DNA of 64,000 nt from CAVTHW01 sp963734625. GTDB taxonomy: Bacteria; Acidobacteriota; Terriglobia; Bryobacterales; Bryobacteraceae. Positions within the stretch are counted from its first letter, which is position 1, and each line of letters starts with the position of its first letter. Below the pieces are notes generated by a model. That model was given only the letters and a program-made list of their open reading frames with translations. It did not search any database and was not told where the DNA came from. Shown piece after piece: positions 23,417 through 32,468 of this stretch. Location of the stretch: assembly GCA_963734625.1 (NCBI GenBank), contig CAVTHW010000023.1:1-64000 (forward strand), given 5' to 3'. Position numbers and translations under genes: made by a program.

Positions 23417-25711
23417 ATGCAACTAGTGCGTTTTTTGGCCAGTGCGGCGGTTCTCTTTGGTGTGGCGTCGGTCCAAGCTGCCGGCCCCGTGATTAGCTCG
23501 ACCCCGGCGGCGGCCCGCCTGCTGGACGCCATCCCGGCCTGGTTCGAACCCAATCCCGGTCTTGACGGCGGGAGAGCGAAGTATTTCTCTCGCGGCGCCG
23601 GATATCAGCTCGCCCTCGAGGATGCGGGAGCCCTGTTGTCGCTGGCCGGCGAGTCAGGGGCCGTTTCGTTGCGCCTCACCCTGGCAGGCGGCAATCCCCG
23701 GCCGTCTATCGAGGCCCTGGATCCATTGCCTGCCCGCACCGATTACTTCATCGGTTCAACGCCTGCCAACTGGAAGCGCAACGTGCCGCACTTCGGCCGC
23801 GTGCGCTACCGGAATGCCTATCCCGGCATCGATGTCGATTACCGCAGCAACGGCCGGCGCCTGGAGTACGACTTCGTGGTGGCCGCGGGCGCCGACCCGG
23901 CCCGCATCCGGCTGCGTTTCGAGGGCGCTGACTCGCTGCGCCTGGACGCGGACGGATCGCTGGTGGTCGCCGTCGGCGGCCGTGAGATCCGCCAGCCTCC
24001 GCCCTTCGTCTACCAGGACGTGGTGACCGAAGGCTCAACCCGCCGCCTGAGCGTCGCGGGCAGTTATGTCCTGGCTCGCAACGGGCAAGTACGATTCGCG
24101 TTGGGCCGGTACGACCGGACGGAGCCCCTGGTCATCGACCCGATCCTGGATTATGCCGGTTACTTCGGCGGCAGCGGATATGACGTACCCACGGGAGTGG
24201 CGGTTGATGCCCAAGGCAACGTCTGGTTGACTGGAACCACCCGCTCTAACGTCACGGCTCCCCAGGCGAATGCCCCCTACCAGGCGGCACTCTCCGTGAC
24301 TGCATTCGACGTTTTCGTGGCCAAGTTGAGCGTGCCGTCTTCCGGCCAGCCAACGCTTCTGTACTGGACCTACCTCGGCGGCTCGGATGCGGACAACGGC
24401 GGTCAGATCGCCGTCAATGCCGAGGGCAAAGTGTACGTCACGGGCAACACGCTGTCGACGAACTTCCCCACCACCGCCAACGCTCTGCAAACCGCCTCGG
24501 GCGGCGTCCAGGATGCCTTTCTGGCTGTGTTGGACCCGGCGGCGGATGGCGCCGCGTCGCTGCTCTACGGGACGTATCTCGGCGGCTCCGGGCTGGATGC
24601 CGCCACCGCCCTGACTCTGGGCCAGAACGGTTCGGTCCTGGTGGCCGGCTACACGGCCTCCACCAACATCGCCTGGATCACGTCCGGGGCCGTGCAGACA
24701 GCCAGCCGGGGCGGTTGGGAAGCCCTTGTGGTGAACCTCAATCCGGCCGCTGCTGCCGGTGCGGCAGCGTTGTATGCCACTTACCTCGGCGGCAACCGAA
24801 CGGATGTTGCCAATGGGGTGGCCGTCGACGCCTCCGGGAACATCCTCCTCTCGGGCTACACCATGTCGAGCGACTTACCCATCTACGGCGACTGCTTACA
24901 GTGCAGCCTCTCGTCGCTCAGCAACGTGTTCATCGCCCAGATCGACCCCACTCGCATAGGGTTGGATGGGCTGCTCTATACCACTTTCCTGGGGGGCAGC
25001 CGCCAGGACTTCTCAACCGCCATGGCCCTGGATTCGGCGGGCGGCATCTGGCTCACCGGCTACACGTTTTCTCCCGACTTCCCAGTGACCCAGAACGCCT
25101 ATCAAACCACCTTCGCCGGCGGCGGCATTGACGCCTTCCTCACCCGCATCGACATCTCGCTTCCGCGCTCCCAGGCCATCACCTATTCGACGTATTTCGG
25201 CGGACAGGGCGCGGACATCTCTTATGACCTCCTCCCGCTAGGCGCCGGCAAGGTCCTGATTGCCGGGTACACGCTCTCAGGCGATCTGCCGCTCAGAGGA
25301 GCAACGGGAGCTGGTCAGTCTCTGAGCCAAAGCACGGACGCTTTCCTGGCGTTGCTGGATACGAGCGTCTCCGGAGATGGCGGCCTCGACTACGCCGCTT
25401 ACTTCGGGGGGGGCGGCACGGAAACCGCTACCAAAATCGCGGCCGGCCCGTCGGGCGCCATTTACGCTTCCGGTTACACCAATTCGGCGAGCTTGCCCGT
25501 GACCGACGGCTCCCAGCGGGCTACCCCTCCCGGAGGCCTGACCGGATTCCTGCTCAGGCTGAACCCAAGCCCTGGCGAGCTTGTCTCGCCCGCGCCGCAG
25601 TTCAGCGATCCGGGAACATCAGTTTTGCTAGATCCTCGGCCGGCTTCTTCGGACGCTGCCCCACGAAGAACCCTGCCGCCAAGGAGAGAACAGCCAGCGC
25701 GAGAAAGGTGA
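23417..25711 (+). CDS. SBBP-repeat (beta-propeller) secreted protein
   Basis: A 764-residue exported protein (signal peptide, residues 1-22). An N-terminal domain (about 35-250) with the typical WFEPN, RYRNAYPGIDVDY, LEYDFVVAAGADP and PLVIDPIL segments precedes seven SBBP-type repeats (YFGGSGYD ... GNVWLTGTT, TYLGGSD ... GKVYVTGNT and so on) spaced about 55-65 residues. Such repeats form beta propellers; function is unknown. The last repeat ends near residue 715 and the remaining tail is low complexity and overlaps the convergent gene by 110 bases, so the natural stop may have been displaced. Exported by the Sec pathway; no sorting domain seen. Confidence 0.85.
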   Translation: MQLVRFLASAAVLFGVASVQAAGPVISSTPAAARLLDAIPAWFEPNPGLDGGRAKYFSRGAGYQLALEDAGALLSLAGESGAVSLRLTLAGGNPRPSIEALDPLPARTDYFIGSTPANWKRNVPHFGRVRYRNAYPGIDVDYRSNGRRLEYDFVVAAGADPARIRLRFEGADSLRLDADGSLVVAVGGREIRQPPPFVYQDVVTEGSTRRLSVAGSYVLARNGQVRFALGRYDRTEPLVIDPILDYAGYFGGSGYDVPTGVAVDAQGNVWLTGTTRSNVTAPQANAPYQAALSVTAFDVFVAKLSVPSSGQPTLLYWTYLGGSDADNGGQIAVNAEGKVYVTGNTLSTNFPTTANALQTASGGVQDAFLAVLDPAADGAASLLYGTYLGGSGLDAATALTLGQNGSVLVAGYTASTNIAWITSGAVQTASRGGWEALVVNLNPAAAAGAAALYATYLGGNRTDVANGVAVDASGNILLSGYTMSSDLPIYGDCLQCSLSSLSNVFIAQIDPTRIGLDGLLYTTFLGGSRQDFSTAMALDSAGGIWLTGYTFSPDFPVTQNAYQTTFAGGGIDAFLTRIDISLPRSQAITYSTYFGGQGADISYDLLPLGAGKVLIAGYTLSGDLPLRGATGAGQSLSQSTDAFLALLDTSVSGDGGLDYAAYFGGGGTETATKIAAGPSGAIYASGYTNSASLPVTDGSQRATPPGGLTGFLLRLNPSPGELVSPAPQFSDPGTSVLLDPRPASSDAAPRRTLPPRREQPARER

Positions 25712-25901
25712 TCGAGAGCCAGTCCAAGCCGCCCCAGGCGGCGCCCAGGGCGGTCACCAACACCCGCAGGCTCCAGCGGACCAGTGTCGAGTTCTTTCCC
25801 GTGCCGTCGACCTTGGCCGCCACCGCCCGGCCCAGCCAGTAGCAGAACAGCACTCCCAAGACACCGAAAAAGAACCTCAGGGGTGCAAGCGCAGCCGGCA
25901 T
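25602..25901 (-). CDS. Small membrane protein, 99 residues
   Basis: A 99-residue protein with two or three transmembrane stretches (PLRFFFGVLGVLFCYWLGRAVAA, then VLVTALGAAWGGLDWLSITFLALAVLSLAAGFFVG) and a short charged tail. Unknown family. Its 3' end overlaps the tail of the SBBP gene on the opposite strand. Hydrophobic segments are well formed on this strand, while the opposing SBBP tail is low complexity, so the gene is probably real. Confidence 0.55.
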   Translation of the reverse strand: MPAALAPLRFFFGVLGVLFCYWLGRAVAAKVDGTGKNSTLVRWSLRVLVTALGAAWGGLDWLSITFLALAVLSLAAGFFVGQRPKKPAEDLAKLMFPDR

Positions 25902-25917
25902 GCCTTCACTCTACCGC

Positions 25918-25946
25918 GTAGGGGCACGGCGCCGCCGTGCCCCTAC
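25918..25946. repeat. 29-bp palindromic REP, copy 2
   Basis: Identical to the copy at 7650-7678: 13-bp arms around GCC. It lies 17 bases upstream of the small membrane-protein gene and 61 bases before the CpaE-like gene. Confidence 0.85.
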
Positions 25947-26006
25947 GGCGCTTCTCAAGAAGGAATCGGGCGAATCCCTGATTGCCACGGTGGCTGAAGG
26001 GCTTTA

Positions 26007-27233
26007 GTGTGGGACCAAGGGGGAGTTATCCTCAGAGCCATCCTAATCGGCCCCGTTGGCAGCGTGGCCACCGATTTCCAGGCCGCCGTGGCCGATTTGC
26101 CCGTCGCCGTTGTGCGGCGTGTGGAACACTACCCGTCTGAAACGGAACTGGTGCACATGTTGCGTTCAGTAGCGCCGCAGGTGATCTTCCTGAGCGTAGA
26201 GCGCCTGGGCGAGGCTTCGGCAGTCGCCCTGGCCGCCGGAAGGCACGCCCCGGGAGTGCAGGTTCTGGCCTTGGGCGCCGAGTCCAATTCCCAATTGCTG
26301 CTTGAAATTATGCGTGCCGGCGTGCGTGAGTTCCTCTCTGCGCCTTTTGACCAGAGGGCGATCCGGGAAGCGCTGCTGCGTGTCGAGCAAATTAGCGGCG
26401 CAGCTCCGCAAGCTGCTGGTCTGACCGACCTGGTATTCTCCTTCCTGCCGGCCAAAGCGGGCGTCGGCGCTTCGACCGTAGCCTTGAACGCCAGCGCCGC
26501 CCTGTCCCTATTGAAGGACGCGCGCGTCCTTCTGGCCGACTTCGACCTCAATTCCGGGATGCTGGCCTTCATGTTGAAGCTGGAGTGCCAGTACGGCGTC
26601 GTTGACGCCGCCGAAAACGCTTTCACCCTGGACGAGAACCTATGGCGGCAACTGGTCACGACCCGCGGCTCTCTGGACTTGCTCGAAGCGGGAAAGATCC
26701 GGCCGGGCTTTCGAATCGAGGCCGCGCAGATCCGCAGCGTGCTGGATTTCGCCCGGCGCCGCTACAAAGCCATCTGCCTGGACCTTTCCGGCAATCTGGA
26801 GAAATACTCGGTCGAGATCATGCACGAGTCCAAGCAGGTCTTCCTGGTATGCACCACCGAGCTTCCCTCGCTTCACTTGGCCCGGGAGAAGCTGGCTTTC
26901 CTGCGCTCCGTGGAACTGGATGGCCGAGTCAGCATAGTCTTGAACCGGGTGGGCAAACGCGACGTGATGAGCACGGCCGACGTGGAGAAACTACTTGGCC
27001 TTCCGGTGCGAGCCGTCCTGCCCAACGATTATGCCGGAATTCACCGCGCGTTGGCCTCCGGTCAGCCGGTTGACCCATCCACGGATTTCGGCGGGCGATT
27101 CACCGCCTTTGCCGAAACCGTGTTGCTGGGGAAAACCTCGGAAGCATCCCGCTCCCGGCGCTTTGTGGACTACTTCTCCCTGGTGCCGGCACACCATTCG
27201 CTTTCCCCGGCACGCAAAGAGACGCCAAACTAG
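26007..27233 (+). CDS. CpaE-like ATPase (receiver-like domain plus MinD/ParA-type NTPase)
   Basis: A 408-residue protein. Residues about 10-130 resemble a degenerate response-regulator receiver (LRAILIG, VAPQVIFLSV, LLLEIMRAGVREFLSAPFD), and residues 145-380 a MinD/CpaE-type P-loop ATPase: PAKAGVGASTVALN is a deviant Walker A, LLADFDL a Walker A' Asp region, and ICLDLSG a Walker B. This is the architecture of Flp/Tad pilus assembly protein CpaE, a polar organiser. No other tad/cpa genes are in the window. The frame opens with GTG at 26007; a purine-rich GGGGGA sits just inside it, leaving the start uncertain. Confidence 0.75.
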   Translation: MWDQGGVILRAILIGPVGSVATDFQAAVADLPVAVVRRVEHYPSETELVHMLRSVAPQVIFLSVERLGEASAVALAAGRHAPGVQVLALGAESNSQLLLEIMRAGVREFLSAPFDQRAIREALLRVEQISGAAPQAAGLTDLVFSFLPAKAGVGASTVALNASAALSLLKDARVLLADFDLNSGMLAFMLKLECQYGVVDAAENAFTLDENLWRQLVTTRGSLDLLEAGKIRPGFRIEAAQIRSVLDFARRRYKAICLDLSGNLEKYSVEIMHESKQVFLVCTTELPSLHLAREKLAFLRSVELDGRVSIVLNRVGKRDVMSTADVEKLLGLPVRAVLPNDYAGIHRALASGQPVDPSTDFGGRFTAFAETVLLGKTSEASRSRRFVDYFSLVPAHHSLSPARKETPN

Positions 27234-27241
27234 GCCGCTCT

Positions 27242-28546
27242 TCAGCCTACGACTTCCAGAATCAGCTCCCGCTCTTGCGGCGGTTGAGAGGAAATGCGGA
27301 ACGCATCTTCGACGACGTTCGCTGCTTCCTCCAGGCGGTCCTCACCGGTATAGTACAGGCGGCACAGAACCGAGCCCGCCTCCACCTTCTCGCCGGTCTT
27401 GATTTCGAGAATCACGCCGACGGCCGGATCGATGGCGTCGTCCTTCGCCAGGCGTCCGGCGCCTATCATGGCAGCCGCACGGCCGATGTCGGCAGCATTA
27501 ATCGCGCTCACGTAGCCGGCGCGCGGCGAGCTGATCTCGCGAACGCCGGTCGCGTTTGGCAGCAGGTCGAATCGGTCCAGAACGTGCGCGTTGCCACCCT
27601 GCGCCTCGATCACTTCCTTGAGCTTGCGGTAGCCGGACCCGTCGAGCAATTTGCGTTGCGCGGTCTCGCGGGCCTCTTCCAAAGTTGGGGCTGCCTTGCC
27701 CAGGTGGATCATGCGGGCGGCCAGTTCCAGGGATAGGCGCGTAAGGTCGGTCGGCCCCACGTTCTGCAGCGTCTGGGACGCTTCCATCACCTCCACCGCG
27801 TTGCCCACGGCATAGCCCAGCGGCTGATGCATGTCGGTGATCAGGGCCTGGACCCGCTTGTCCAAACGCCGGCCGATTCCCACCATCATCTGCCCCAGGC
27901 GCCGGGCGTCAACCTGCCTCTTTATCAGCGCCCCCGCGCCCACCTTGACGTCCAACACCACGGCATCCACGCCCGAGGCGAGTTCGCGCGACATGATGGA
28001 GGACGCGATGAGCGGGATTGACTCCATCGCTCCGCACGCCTCCCGCAGCGCCTGAAGTTTAGCGTCGCCAGGCGCGATTCCGGCGTCCTGTTGCACGTAA
28101 CACAGGCCGCACCGGCTCAATTGTTCCGCGGCCTCTTGAGCGCTTAGATCGGTTCGAAAACCGGGAATCGAATCGAGCTTGTCCAGGGTTCCGCCAGTAT
28201 GACCCATGGCGCGCGAAGAAACCATCGGCGCCACCACTCCCGCCGCCGCGGCCAGCGGCGCGGCGATCAGGCTGGTCTTGTCGCCAACCCCGCCCGTGGA
28301 GTGCTTTACGACTTTCACTCCCTGGACGCTGGAGAGGTCGGCCCGCTCTCCGGAGCGCAACAGACACTCCGTAAGCGCGTCAACTTCCCGGTCGGCCATG
28401 TTGGTGAAGAAGACGGCCATCAGAAAGGCCGACATCTGGTAGTCGGGGACTTGCCCGGCGAGGTAACCCTCCACCAGTGCGGCAACTTCTTCGGGCCCTA
28501 GTTCTTCGCCGTCCCGCTTGCGTTGGATCAGATCTACGGTGTTCAT
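27242..28546 (-). CDS. deoA: Thymidine / pyrimidine-nucleoside phosphorylase
   Basis: Phosphorolyses thymidine (or other pyrimidine nucleosides) to base and (deoxy)ribose-1-phosphate in nucleoside salvage. The signature KHSTGGVGDKTSLI appears at about residues 79-92; other family landmarks are SSRAMGHTGGTLDKLDSIPGF, LIASSIMSRELASGVDAVVLDVKVGAGA, and the C-terminal biotinyl-like domain (AVGVILEIKTGEKVEAGSVL). Length of 434 is normal. Whether it is strictly thymidine-specific (deoA) or broad (pdp) is not resolved. The start codon is ATG at 28544-28546. It ends 8 bases from the convergent CpaE-like gene. Confidence 0.92.
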   Translation of the reverse strand: MNTVDLIQRKRDGEELGPEEVAALVEGYLAGQVPDYQMSAFLMAVFFTNMADREVDALTECLLRSGERADLSSVQGVKVVKHSTGGVGDKTSLIAAPLAAAAGVVAPMVSSRAMGHTGGTLDKLDSIPGFRTDLSAQEAAEQLSRCGLCYVQQDAGIAPGDAKLQALREACGAMESIPLIASSIMSRELASGVDAVVLDVKVGAGALIKRQVDARRLGQMMVGIGRRLDKRVQALITDMHQPLGYAVGNAVEVMEASQTLQNVGPTDLTRLSLELAARMIHLGKAAPTLEEARETAQRKLLDGSGYRKLKEVIEAQGGNAHVLDRFDLLPNATGVREISSPRAGYVSAINAADIGRAAAMIGAGRLAKDDAIDPAVGVILEIKTGEKVEAGSVLCRLYYTGEDRLEEAANVVEDAFRISSQPPQERELILEVVG

Positions 28547-28625
28547 TCTGGGTTTTGAACTCCCAGCCTAACATCTTATCCGCCTGAAAGTAAAGGAAAT
28601 GTTGCGGGGCTGGGGATTTGGGCTT

Positions 28626-29675
28626 CTAGCGCCACCGGCCCGGTGCAAGAGCCGCGCAAGCCGGGCACTGGCCGCCGGCGCGCATCCGGTAGTCAAGGAT
28701 CCGGTAGCCGCGCCGCGCCACCAGAAGCTCGCCGCAAGCCCCGCAGCAGGTATTCTCCAGGTCTCCGGTTGAGCCGGGGAGGTTGCCTGCATACACATAG
28801 CGCAAGCCCGCGCTCTTGCCGATCCGGGCGGCGCGAACCAGCGTCCCGGCCGGCGTGCTGGCGGGCTCGGTCATTTTGTAGTCCCGATGGAAGGCCGTGA
28901 CGTGCCAGGGAATGTCGCGCGAGACACCCGCCAGGAACCCGGCGATCTGTCCCAGTTCCTCGTCGGAATCGTTGAAGCCCGGCACTACCAGGGTCACCAC
29001 CTCCAGCCAGAATCCCATTTCGTGAATCCGGCGAATACTGTCCAGGATGGGCTGGAGACGGCCGCCAAGCTGGCGATAGTGGCCGTCATCGAAGCTCTTC
29101 AGGTCGGCCTTGTAGAGATCCAGGTGCGGCCTCAGGTAGTCGAGGACTTCGGGCGTCGCATTCGCGTTGGAAACGAAACCCGTGAGCAGGCCCGCCCGGT
29201 GCGCTTCGCGGAAGACCGCGACGGCCCACTCCGCGGTGATGAGCGGCTCGTTGTAGGTGCTCACCACCGTTTCCGCGCCTGCCTCCACCGCCAGGCGCAC
29301 CAATTCTTCCGGCGTGGTCCGTTCGATCGGCGCAAACGCGTCCGCGTCGCGGATGGCCTGCGATGTCACCCAGTTCTGGCAAAACGGGCAGTGCAGGTCG
29401 CAGCCCAGCATCCCAAAGCTCAGAGCGAACGAGCCGGGACGCACATGGAAGAACGGCTTCTTCTCGATGGGGTCGTTGTGCGCCCCTGCCACGTAGCCCC
29501 ACGGGACATACAGCTTTCCGTCCCGGTTGAAACGCACCTTGCAGACGCCCGCCTGGCCCTCCGGGATGGGGCAGCGGTGCGCGCAGGCGTAGCACCGTAT
29601 GCGCTGACCCTCGATCGGTTCCCAGAGTTCGCCTTCGCGGACGTGTCCCGCAAGGGCCTCCGCCAGCGTGGTCAT
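28626..29675 (-). CDS. amrS: AmrS-type radical SAM enzyme
   Basis: A 349-residue radical SAM protein of the AmmeMemoRadiSam AmrS branch. The N-terminus has a zinc-type cysteine region (CYACAHRCPIPEGQAGVC) followed by GMLGCDLHCPFCQNW, where CxxxCxxC binds the [4Fe-4S] cluster. Downstream TYNEPLI, GFVSNAN and DLKSFDDGHYRQLGG are typical. An extra C-terminal segment carries CCGAC ... CPAC, probably another zinc site. In this system the family usually partners AMMECR1 and Memo proteins; neither is adjacent, so this copy may act alone or with distant partners. Lies 8 bases from the upstream aminotransferase gene. Confidence 0.88.
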   Translation of the reverse strand: MTTLAEALAGHVREGELWEPIEGQRIRCYACAHRCPIPEGQAGVCKVRFNRDGKLYVPWGYVAGAHNDPIEKKPFFHVRPGSFALSFGMLGCDLHCPFCQNWVTSQAIRDADAFAPIERTTPEELVRLAVEAGAETVVSTYNEPLITAEWAVAVFREAHRAGLLTGFVSNANATPEVLDYLRPHLDLYKADLKSFDDGHYRQLGGRLQPILDSIRRIHEMGFWLEVVTLVVPGFNDSDEELGQIAGFLAGVSRDIPWHVTAFHRDYKMTEPASTPAGTLVRAARIGKSAGLRYVYAGNLPGSTGDLENTCCGACGELLVARRGYRILDYRMRAGGQCPACAALAPGRWR

Positions 29676-29683
29676 CTCACCTG

Positions 29684-30904
29684 TTACACCTTCTTAAAGA
29701 TTCTCGCCAGGATCTTTACCGCGCGGTCGATTTCCGGCTCGGTGATGATGTAGGGCGGCAGGAAGCGCAGAACGGTTTCGTGCGTGCAGTTGATCAGCAG
29801 TCCTTGCGCCATCGCATCCTGCACGATTTGCTTGCCCGGCCGGTCGAGCTCGACGCCGATCATCAGGCCGAAGCCGCGGACTTCCTTGATGAACGAATAG
29901 TGCCGGGCCAGTTCCTGCAACTCCATGTGGAGGCAGCCGCCCACGTGGTGGATGTGGAGCAGTTGGTCCTTCAGAATATCCAGGAACTCGAGCGCCACGC
30001 GGCAGGCCAGGGGCCCGCCGCCGAAAGTGGTCCCGTGCATTCCCGGGCCGATCGAGGCAGCGGCCTTCTCGTTGGCCATGAGCGCCCCGAGCGGCAAGCC
30101 GCAGGCCAGCGGCTTGGCGGCCACCACGATGTCGGGTTGGATTGCGGGCTCCGCCAGTTGGTAGGCAAAGTACTTGCCGGTCCGCCCCACGCCGCACTGG
30201 ATCTCATCGAAGACCAGCAGCGCGTCGTGCTGCTCGGCTAGTTCCTTCGCGCGGCGGGCGAATTCCAGGTCGAGCGTGTAGATCCCGCCCTCGCCCTGAA
30301 TCCACTCCAGGACGATCCCCGCCGTTTGCGGCCCCACGGTCCGCTCCAAGGCGCCGATGTCGTTGGGAGGAACGAATCTCACCCCTGGCAGCAGCGGCTC
30401 GAAATCGGTCCTGTATTTCGGCTGGCCGGTGATGGAGAGCGCGCCCAGCGTGCGTCCGTGAAACGAATTGTCCAGCGACACGATCTCGAACTTGTCCGGG
30501 CTGATCTTCCGGCCGTGCGCCCGGATCATCTTAAGCGCCCCTTCCACGGCCTCCGTGCCGGAGTTGCAGAAGAAGCTGCGCTGCAGGCCGCTGATCTCCG
30601 CCAGCTTCTGCGCCAGCGGGCCCTGGTAGTCGTGGTAGTACAGGTTCGAACAGTGGAGCATCAGCGACGCCTGCTCGCGGATCACCCGGATTATGCGCGG
30701 GTGGGCGTGCCCCAGGGCGTTCACGCCGATTCCGGCGATCAAGTCCAGGTAACGCTTCCCCTCGGCGTCATAGAGATAACAGCCCTTACCGCGGCGCAAC
30801 AGGAGGGGGTACCGGCTGTAGTTCTGGAGTACGTACTGCTGCTCGAGGCCCATCACTTGCGCAGTGACGGAACTCTCCTGCCCGCCTGAGGATTCCGTTG
30901 TCAT
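29684..30904 (-). CDS. argD: Class III PLP aminotransferase, acetylornithine aminotransferase-like
   Basis: A 406-residue fold-type I aminotransferase. YLDLIAGIGVNALGHAHP and the PLP-contact segment FFCNSGTEAVEGALKMIR are at residues about 52-125; LEWIQGEGG, LLVFDEIQCGVGRTGK and the lysine region VVAAKPLACGLPLGALM follow, with HGTTFGGGPLACRVA. These match ArgD-type enzymes (acetylornithine to N-acetylglutamate semialdehyde in arginine biosynthesis) but also ornithine and GABA aminotransferases. No arg genes are nearby, so the symbol is a best guess. Begins at ATG 30904, divergent from the Mur ligase-like gene; its 5' end overlaps the extended TTG start of that gene. Confidence 0.75.
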   Translation of the reverse strand: MTTESSGGQESSVTAQVMGLEQQYVLQNYSRYPLLLRRGKGCYLYDAEGKRYLDLIAGIGVNALGHAHPRIIRVIREQASLMLHCSNLYYHDYQGPLAQKLAEISGLQRSFFCNSGTEAVEGALKMIRAHGRKISPDKFEIVSLDNSFHGRTLGALSITGQPKYRTDFEPLLPGVRFVPPNDIGALERTVGPQTAGIVLEWIQGEGGIYTLDLEFARRAKELAEQHDALLVFDEIQCGVGRTGKYFAYQLAEPAIQPDIVVAAKPLACGLPLGALMANEKAAASIGPGMHGTTFGGGPLACRVALEFLDILKDQLLHIHHVGGCLHMELQELARHYSFIKEVRGFGLMIGVELDRPGKQIVQDAMAQGLLINCTHETVLRFLPPYIITEPEIDRAVKILARIFKKV

Positions 30905-30960
30905 TTTTTCATGATACAGCGATATGGCGCGCAGCTCTCGTGGCGCGCCACAATCTAGAG

Positions 30961-32259
30961 ATGGGATTGCGCATGGGGCGTCTGGCCCCTTGGTTCAGGC
31001 AGGTCGCGCTGTCGCCCCTGGTCCACTTTTGTGAGCCGCTGCTTTTCGTTGCCGCGACCCTCTGGCGCAAGCTCCTGTTTCGCACCACTTTCATCGCGGT
31101 GACAGGCAGTATCGGCAAGACCACTACCAAGGAACTGCTGGCCTGCATGCTGTCCTCCCGCGGCCGTACTTTCCGAAGCCTGGGCAACCAGAATAGCTTT
31201 CGGTTGGTGCCGTTGAACGTCCTGCGGGTGCGCCCCTGGCATCGATTCGCCGTTCTTGAGATCGGCATCGCGGGGCCTGGTTTCATGCACAAGGCGGCGC
31301 GTGCGGTGCGGCCTGACGTGGCCGTCATTCTCGCCGTCGCGCGGACCCACTCACAAGGCTTCCAGGATCTGGATCAATATGCCGAGGAAAAGGCAATCCT
31401 GCTTAAGTTTCTCCGGCCGGGCGGACTCGCGGTCCTCAACCATGACGACCCGAGGGTCGCCAACATGGCAGGCCGAGTCCACGATCGCGTCTGTCTGACC
31501 GGCTCGTCTCCCGCTTGCGGACTTTGGGTGGACCAGGTTTCCAGCCGCTGGCCGGACCGCCTGAGTTTCCGGGCTCACAGTGGAGGGGAGACCTGCCTGA
31601 TCCAGACGCAGCACCTCGGCTCTCACTGGGTTACGGCCTATGCGGCAAGCCTGGCGGTTGCCGTGCAACTGGGTGTACCGCTGCAGCGCGCGGCGCAAGC
31701 CGCAAGCACCGTCCCTCCCTACACCGCCCGCCTGGAGCCGATGACGTTGCCCGGCGGCGCGGTCCTGGTCCGCGACGATTACAGCGCCTCGATCGACACC
31801 TTCGAAGCTGCCATGCGCTTCTTGCGGGAAGCCCGCGCCGATCGCCGCATCCTGGTGTTGAGCGATTTTTCGGATTCAGGCGAACACCAGAGGCAAAGAC
31901 TGAAGTCGCTCTTGACCGGCGTTTCCGGCTGGCTCGACTTGCTGGTGCTGACCAGCGCTCATCATGGCCGCGCCGAGAAGAAGCTGATCAATCGCTTGGC
32001 GGCGCCGGGCAGCATCCGGACCTTCTTGAGTTTCGATGATGCCACTAGCTTCCTGAAGGCGGAGCTTCGTCAAGGGGATCTGGTATTGCTCAAGGGACGC
32101 AGCACCGATCACGTCTCGCGCTTGTTCTTCGCCCAGATGGGGAAGGTCCAGTGCCGGAAGAACCCCTGTGACAAGACCATGCTCTGCGACGGTTGTTGGG
32201 AGCTGGGCTTCCGGCCCGACCCCGGCATCCAAATCCCCTCGGTCGGCGTGCGGGTGTAA
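30961..32259 (+). CDS. Mur ligase-like protein (MurF type) with four-cysteine tail
   Basis: An ATP-dependent amide ligase-like protein. FIAVTGSIGKTTTKELL is the P loop of the Mur ligase family; GNQNSFRLVPLNVL, FAVLEIGIAGPGFM, HSQGFQD, LNHDDPRV and the C-terminal VRDDYSASIDTFEAAMRFL keep the Mur ligase order. MurF adds D-Ala-D-Ala to the UDP-muramoyl tripeptide. Two features differ from MurF: an N-terminal hydrophobic part (residues about 10-40) before the P loop, and a tail with CRKNPCDKTMLCDGC, which could bind zinc. It is not beside the mur cluster, so a different acceptor is possible. Starts considered: TTG 30898, ATG 30961, ATG 30973; the middle one avoids overlapping argD. Confidence 0.75.
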   Translation: MGLRMGRLAPWFRQVALSPLVHFCEPLLFVAATLWRKLLFRTTFIAVTGSIGKTTTKELLACMLSSRGRTFRSLGNQNSFRLVPLNVLRVRPWHRFAVLEIGIAGPGFMHKAARAVRPDVAVILAVARTHSQGFQDLDQYAEEKAILLKFLRPGGLAVLNHDDPRVANMAGRVHDRVCLTGSSPACGLWVDQVSSRWPDRLSFRAHSGGETCLIQTQHLGSHWVTAYAASLAVAVQLGVPLQRAAQAASTVPPYTARLEPMTLPGGAVLVRDDYSASIDTFEAAMRFLREARADRRILVLSDFSDSGEHQRQRLKSLLTGVSGWLDLLVLTSAHHGRAEKKLINRLAAPGSIRTFLSFDDATSFLKAELRQGDLVLLKGRSTDHVSRLFFAQMGKVQCRKNPCDKTMLCDGCWELGFRPDPGIQIPSVGVRV

Positions 32260-32285
32260 GATCGTTGGGTTTAACCGGGGAGAGT

Positions 32286-32320
32286 AACCAATTGTGCAAT
32301 TGTCTTAGGGGACTTGCGGC
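32286..32320. repeat. RAYT-linked dispersed repeat, copy 2
   Basis: AACCAATTGTGCAATTGTC TTAGGGGACTTGCGGC, near-identical to 15278-15316 apart from a 4-base gap. It contains two CAATTG words separated by TG, an inverted pair. The REP-like word TTTGGTACTGTCCCC lies about 80 bases further on (around 32404-32418). Confidence 0.6.
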
Positions 32321-32468
32321 CGTTCACCGACCATTCCCGTGCCTATTGCGCTGAGAGCAGAAGTGATGGGAACCCAATCGCAGCGTCTTCCGAAATGGGG
32401 TAATTTGGTACTGTCCCCATTTTGAGACGAGATCTGTGAAGCGTGGCGCGACCATTTCGGAGGCGATC

